Shown in pieces: positions 60,201 through 64,000 of a stretch of DNA of 64,000 nucleotides. Every line of letters begins with the position of its first letter. Position 1 is the stretch's first letter. The notes under the pieces were generated by a model, which saw only the letters and a list, made by a program, of their open reading frames with translations, had not been told where the DNA came from and did no database searches. Location of the stretch: positions 12,479,501-12,543,500 of the forward strand of contig QCXZ01000042.1 of NCBI GenBank assembly GCA_025024175.1, read 5' to 3'. This DNA is from Rhyzopertha dominica. Its lineage: Eukaryota > Arthropoda > Insecta > Coleoptera > Bostrichidae. A program made the translations under genes and the position numbers.

Positions 60201-60559
60201 TACATTTTGGGCGGTAAAGCGCCGGCACACTGAAAGGATGTTATCTGGTTGCTCGGGTGTCTTTAGCGTTATGCGATGGGGAGGCGTTAGGTTAACTAAC
60301 TTGTTGGCACCGTAAATATGAGGAAACCATCTTTGTGAGTTAGTTTCAGCATTTATTAAAATAGAAAGCGGAGATCCTTGTTGAATGAACAATTTAAGAG
60401 AGTAAGTAAGACAAGAAAAACATGAAAAAAAGTACATAAGCTTTCGGAGTGAAAGAAATGCAAGAATTACAAGAGGCAAAGAGTGAGATTAAACGAATTA
60501 GTAAGCAACAGAGAGCAGTACTAAAGTAAAAGATAAAAACAGAACCAAGAAAATATAGA
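57261..60559. other. Non-coding stretch with GC-rich islands at about 57820-58010, 58730-59070 and 60000-60200
   Basis: Open frames at 57292-57519 and 58050-58352 have no recognised domain. A reverse copy of the CACGTACCGAAGACAGAGC word is at about 59391-59409. Ns at 57850, 58612 and 60178. Confidence 0.4.
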
Positions 60560-61560
60560 TAGAAATACTAAAACGATGAAAGGGTTATTATAATAGGTAG
60601 TTTACTACGTCTCTGGAACCAATTAGTATAACACAAAACAAAAATGAGGAGGTAGCTGGACATAATAGAACTATTACAGAAATTTTGAAGCACTTGGGAG
60701 AAAAGGAGAAAATTGTTTTACTAGATTCAATATTGATACCGCTAGAGTGGGAAATGTAAGTCACACAACCGATATATAGAAAAGAGACACTCAGTGCCAA
60801 AATTAAGTGCTGTATTAAATAGAATAGAATAGAATAGACAGCTGCGTATGAATGTAAGAAGAAGGTGGATATGTTTTAGAATGGGTAGAAGCTTGCAACA
60901 TCAAATATTTACAATGAAACAATTAATTTAACAAACATACAACTAAAAGAAAGAGTTTTATTTGTCATTTGTTGCTTTCGAAAAAGCCTTTGGCAAAGCA
61001 CCCTGCATATGTACGGAGTGTATGCAATAATAAGTACCATTAGAATTAAAAATCGCAATGATGGGCATGTACAAGAAAATCGACATTATATATACCTAAA
61101 ACATATAATGCAAAAACAGACGTGAAGGATTATTAAGTCCTACGCTGTTTCTGCTAATAACTGGTGATAGAGAAGTAAAAGCCAGTATGAAAGCGTCCAA
61201 GTAGGGTACCTATTTGATGCGTTGAGATATGGAAATGCAGATGACTGAGTAATATGTAATAAATTGCTTACAGATCTACAGACAAACCAAAATATGCGGA
61301 ATAAAAAACTCAGAAAATAATGACGAGTGGTGAGGGAAACCGTTGACTTGCAAGAGTGTACAAGTCTGTTTCGTCAAATATCTGGACGTAATAACAGAAA
61401 AAAAAGTATAAAAAGAAAGAGTAACGGATAATAGTAAAATAGAAGCATCCAACAAAACTAAATGCACTACTATTTTGTAGTGGGGGCTTGAATTTAATAA
61501 GGAAAAGAGAGTTTATGAGAGAGGAACTAACCCAAATCGTTCGCACAAGTACCACATGTT
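60560..61560 (+). pseudogene. LINE reverse transcriptase relic, many stops
   Basis: Ordered plus-strand pieces: EPISITQNKNEEVAGHNRTI, EILKHLGEKEKIVLLD, IPLEWEM-stop-VTQPIYRKET, FRMGRSLQHQIFTMKQLI, FYLSFVAFEKAFGKAP (the F-x-D-F-x-K-A-F motif with D changed to A), LRYGNADD (a two-residue insertion in LRYADD) then VICNKLLTDLQT, and VQVCFVKYLDVI. The order fits fingers, palm and post-active-site strands of a non-LTR RT. Both aspartates are partly lost and stops are frequent. It is the only plus-strand LINE in the window. Clade not resolved (RTE- or CR1-like). Confidence 0.75.
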
Positions 61561-64000
61561 TTTTTTTTGTTCGTCGATCTAGATATTTTTTTAAATCCTG
61601 CTGTAGGACTTCGATTCACAGGCTGCACTAATATAGGTCGTTAATTAAATTTTTTGCAATAGTCTCACATCACGTCAATTAAAAATTAACCCTTGTTCCG
61701 CGCTCGGAAGTTTGCATCGTCGTAATGAGCAAAATTAAGCCTAATTCATGCCAGCGGAAACGAATTCCGAGAATTTCTCGATACCACTTGTTATAATTGC
61801 CNTGCTGATATATCCAAAATTCATCCTCCAGCAGGTATAAGCAGCTTTTCGATCTCACGCAAATGCTTTTGACTTGGAAGCGAAGGGTATACAAAATCAG
61901 TACTTCAGTCCCGGATTCGTATTTCGCAGAAGGAAAAAACTACGGAAATGCGAGTTTCAATTATAAATTTGCATCTGTCACCCCACAAAGATACCCACAA
62001 TCGATTCGCATGATTAATAACCCGTAACGAAGTTTTTGTGGTGAAAGCTCGTCACGCCCGATAGATTCCCGATAATCCGAGCGGGCACAACTCCGGAGTC
62101 TTGTCGATTCAAACTTGTCGGGGTGCATTCACTAGAAGGTGGATGAATGGGGGACTTCCTGGATTTGGTTATTTTTAACGCTGAATTCGAAGACTGGAGA
62201 TATTACGTTCCAATCGGATTATCAGCGGTTTCTGTGATATCTGGCTGAAACTACTATATAGGAAACGCACAAGGAGAGGTTCTTTTATTAGGTGCATTTA
62301 ATGATCCCAAGTAAAGCACCAGCTTTTTGGATGGATTTCATCCCATTCAGTCCAATTCCACAACTCGTCCCTAGGTCGAAAAACTTGAAACATTTTTTTA
62401 AGTAATGTAGGTAATTGTACAAAAAATAAATTAACAGAGAGTAAACATCGTTGCTGCTTTTTCTAATATTGTTGTGGAATAAGTATAAATACATTATTTT
62501 GCTTCCAATTATGTATACATAAAACTGACCTATATTTGCCACTTTTTACTTAAGTCTACAATTGATGTTTGTGTTGGTAAAAGAGCTACAAATCAGGGTA
62601 GTAAGTCGCTTTTTCGGATAGATGTTCAAACCAGGTATCTGCTTGCGCGAAAACAGAAATTACTTAAAACTATACAAGATTGCTGACAATTTGCTGATTT
62701 TCGATCTCACTGTAAGGAAACTATTGTATTTTGTAAAGTAAATGATGGCAATTCTGCACACAACTCTGAGCAGGTTAGATAATTGTATTTCCAGTCTGCC
62801 TGTTGGGTGCACAGACATAGTTTTTTATGTGATAATTTTAAACTTGAATTTAATTCCAAAAATGTCGTATCAGTCATACCTGAAATTATATTGAAAAAGC
62901 CGAATGGCTAGACTGGTGTTAAGTAGAGGCCCTTGCGGCCTATTGCATATCTTTTTGTAATACCAAACTATTTGGGAGGATCGCAAGGAAATTGTTTGGA
63001 TTCACAAATAATCGTGCTGCTGAAGAGCAGTCTGGCTTTTTTCAGGAAAGCTCGATCTACGTTAATCTGTTACGTCATAGATAGATAGTAGGCTAAGCGT
63101 TGTTTTCTTCTTCGCAGTGCTTTTCTTTAAGTTTGTTGAATAGAAAACAGTTAAACGCCACAAAGACCAATTGTAAGTTAGATATCGAGTTTCTGTGTAT
63201 CGATAATATTAATGCTGTTTCCAATGGTCTTTTACGGACCGCAGCTTAAGACTATATTTAGATTTTTACTCAATATCACACACCAAGCCTCAACAAGGCT
63301 TTTTGCAAATGTTTGCAAAACAGACGTTTTAAATAAACTTAAGCATTATTAAGTACCATTAAAACATAATTTAAGGTATCTGTATTAAGGTCCATAATCC
63401 TTAGAGTGGCGTATACAAAAGCTTTTACGATGATATATTGAATTTCACCAGAAAAAAAGAAAACACACGTCTCACGTCACAAATCTCACCGCATACTTCC
63501 ATCCCACGCCTGGCCTGGAAGCATTTCTTGAAAGCATCCACGCCGACATCGTCCCTTTATGAACAGAAATGGTGCCAAACTCGTTACCGCGTGGTCCTTT
63601 TTCGGATTAAGCAAGTTTTTTTATTCCGCCCGGAATGAGAATGAAGTTAAAATGGGTTCGACAGGCGTGTGGGAACGCGGGCTTTATATTCTGAGGTTCA
63701 GGACGACACGACGGATGGGAAGGGGGTAGTTTTCTTGTGATGGCTTTAGTGGTTTGTATTTATGCAATGGATCGAAGACGATTTAATTTTAGATTCAGTT
63801 ATTGATTTGCTTTTTTTTCAACGAGAAGCGTCTAGATCTAAAGAAATAAATGTATTTCGTGCAACAAATACATACATGTAGGGAAAATTAGAGACTTCTA
63901 GAAAAAAGGATTAATCAAAAGTATGGAATAACCTACTTTTTTCTGTAAATAAGTATGAAAATGTATGAAAAACAAACAAAAAAGTGCTGTCCGCATACGA
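61561..64000. other. Non-coding stretch with GC-rich islands at about 61690-62120 and 63470-63720
   Basis: No coding similarity. A run of nine Ts near 61561 follows the LINE but is not clearly its tail. One N at 61802. Confidence 0.4.

Noticed and set aside
1..64000. CRISPR array, phage or bacterial operon
   Set aside because: No regularly spaced repeats and no bacterial gene layout; the repeat content is that of an arthropod genome.

Overview
This window looks like non-coding DNA from an arthropod, most likely an insect. It is AT-rich with short GC-rich islands and holds many decayed copies of transposon families common in insects: Tc1/mariner, Penelope-like elements (PLEs), non-LTR retrotransposons (LINEs) and tRNA-derived SINEs. 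I find no bacterial-style gene density, no rRNA, no intact tRNA and no convincing host protein-coding exon. The species cannot be settled from the sequence. Scattered single Ns suggest a draft assembly.

The strongest sign of a host gene is a pair of recursive-splicing (ratchet point) signals on the + strand, at 4997/4998 and 41978/41979. In each, a polypyrimidine tract plus CAG runs directly into GTRAGT, and a second strong donor (CC|GTAAGT) follows 46 or 41 nt later. Such sites occur in very long insect introns. My reading is that most or all of the window is one intron (at least 37 kb) of a large + strand gene whose exons lie outside the window.

Layout: 0.6-2.3 kb, a PLE fragment and a mariner relic. 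3.4-4.8 kb, a complete but dead mariner with ends and TA duplication. 5.0 kb, first ratchet point. 7.8-8.2 kb, a spaced direct repeat. 10.7 and 11.2 kb, SINE copies. 12.8-13.0 kb, a long hairpin. 14.1-15.4 kb, a mariner relic, then a PLE fragment with a hammerhead-like core. 16.7 kb, a PLE fragment. 18-31 kb, mostly featureless apart from a cysteine-motif relic at 25.3 kb and a SINE at 29.7 kb. 31.35-32.3 kb, a degenerate TATCGA-rich array. 32.3-34.6 kb, a Tc1 relic and a composite PLE locus with inverted terminal modules. 34.7-37.5 kb, a mariner relic and a nearly intact mariner with about 275-bp inverted repeats. 39.2 and 41.1 kb, related LINE fragments. 42.0 kb, second ratchet point. 47.8-48.5 kb, a LINE. 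50.0 kb, a mariner relic. 51.9-54.1 kb, a LINE split by a whole Tc1 element. 56.5-57.3 kb, a PLE. 60.6-61.6 kb, a LINE.

No host pathway can be assembled here. The interacting parts are within elements: transposase genes with their inverted repeats, and PLE reverse transcriptase/GIY-YIG endonuclease with ribozyme-like terminal sequences. GC-rich islands recur every few kilobases and are candidates for regulatory or conserved non-coding DNA, but nothing in the sequence alone proves that.
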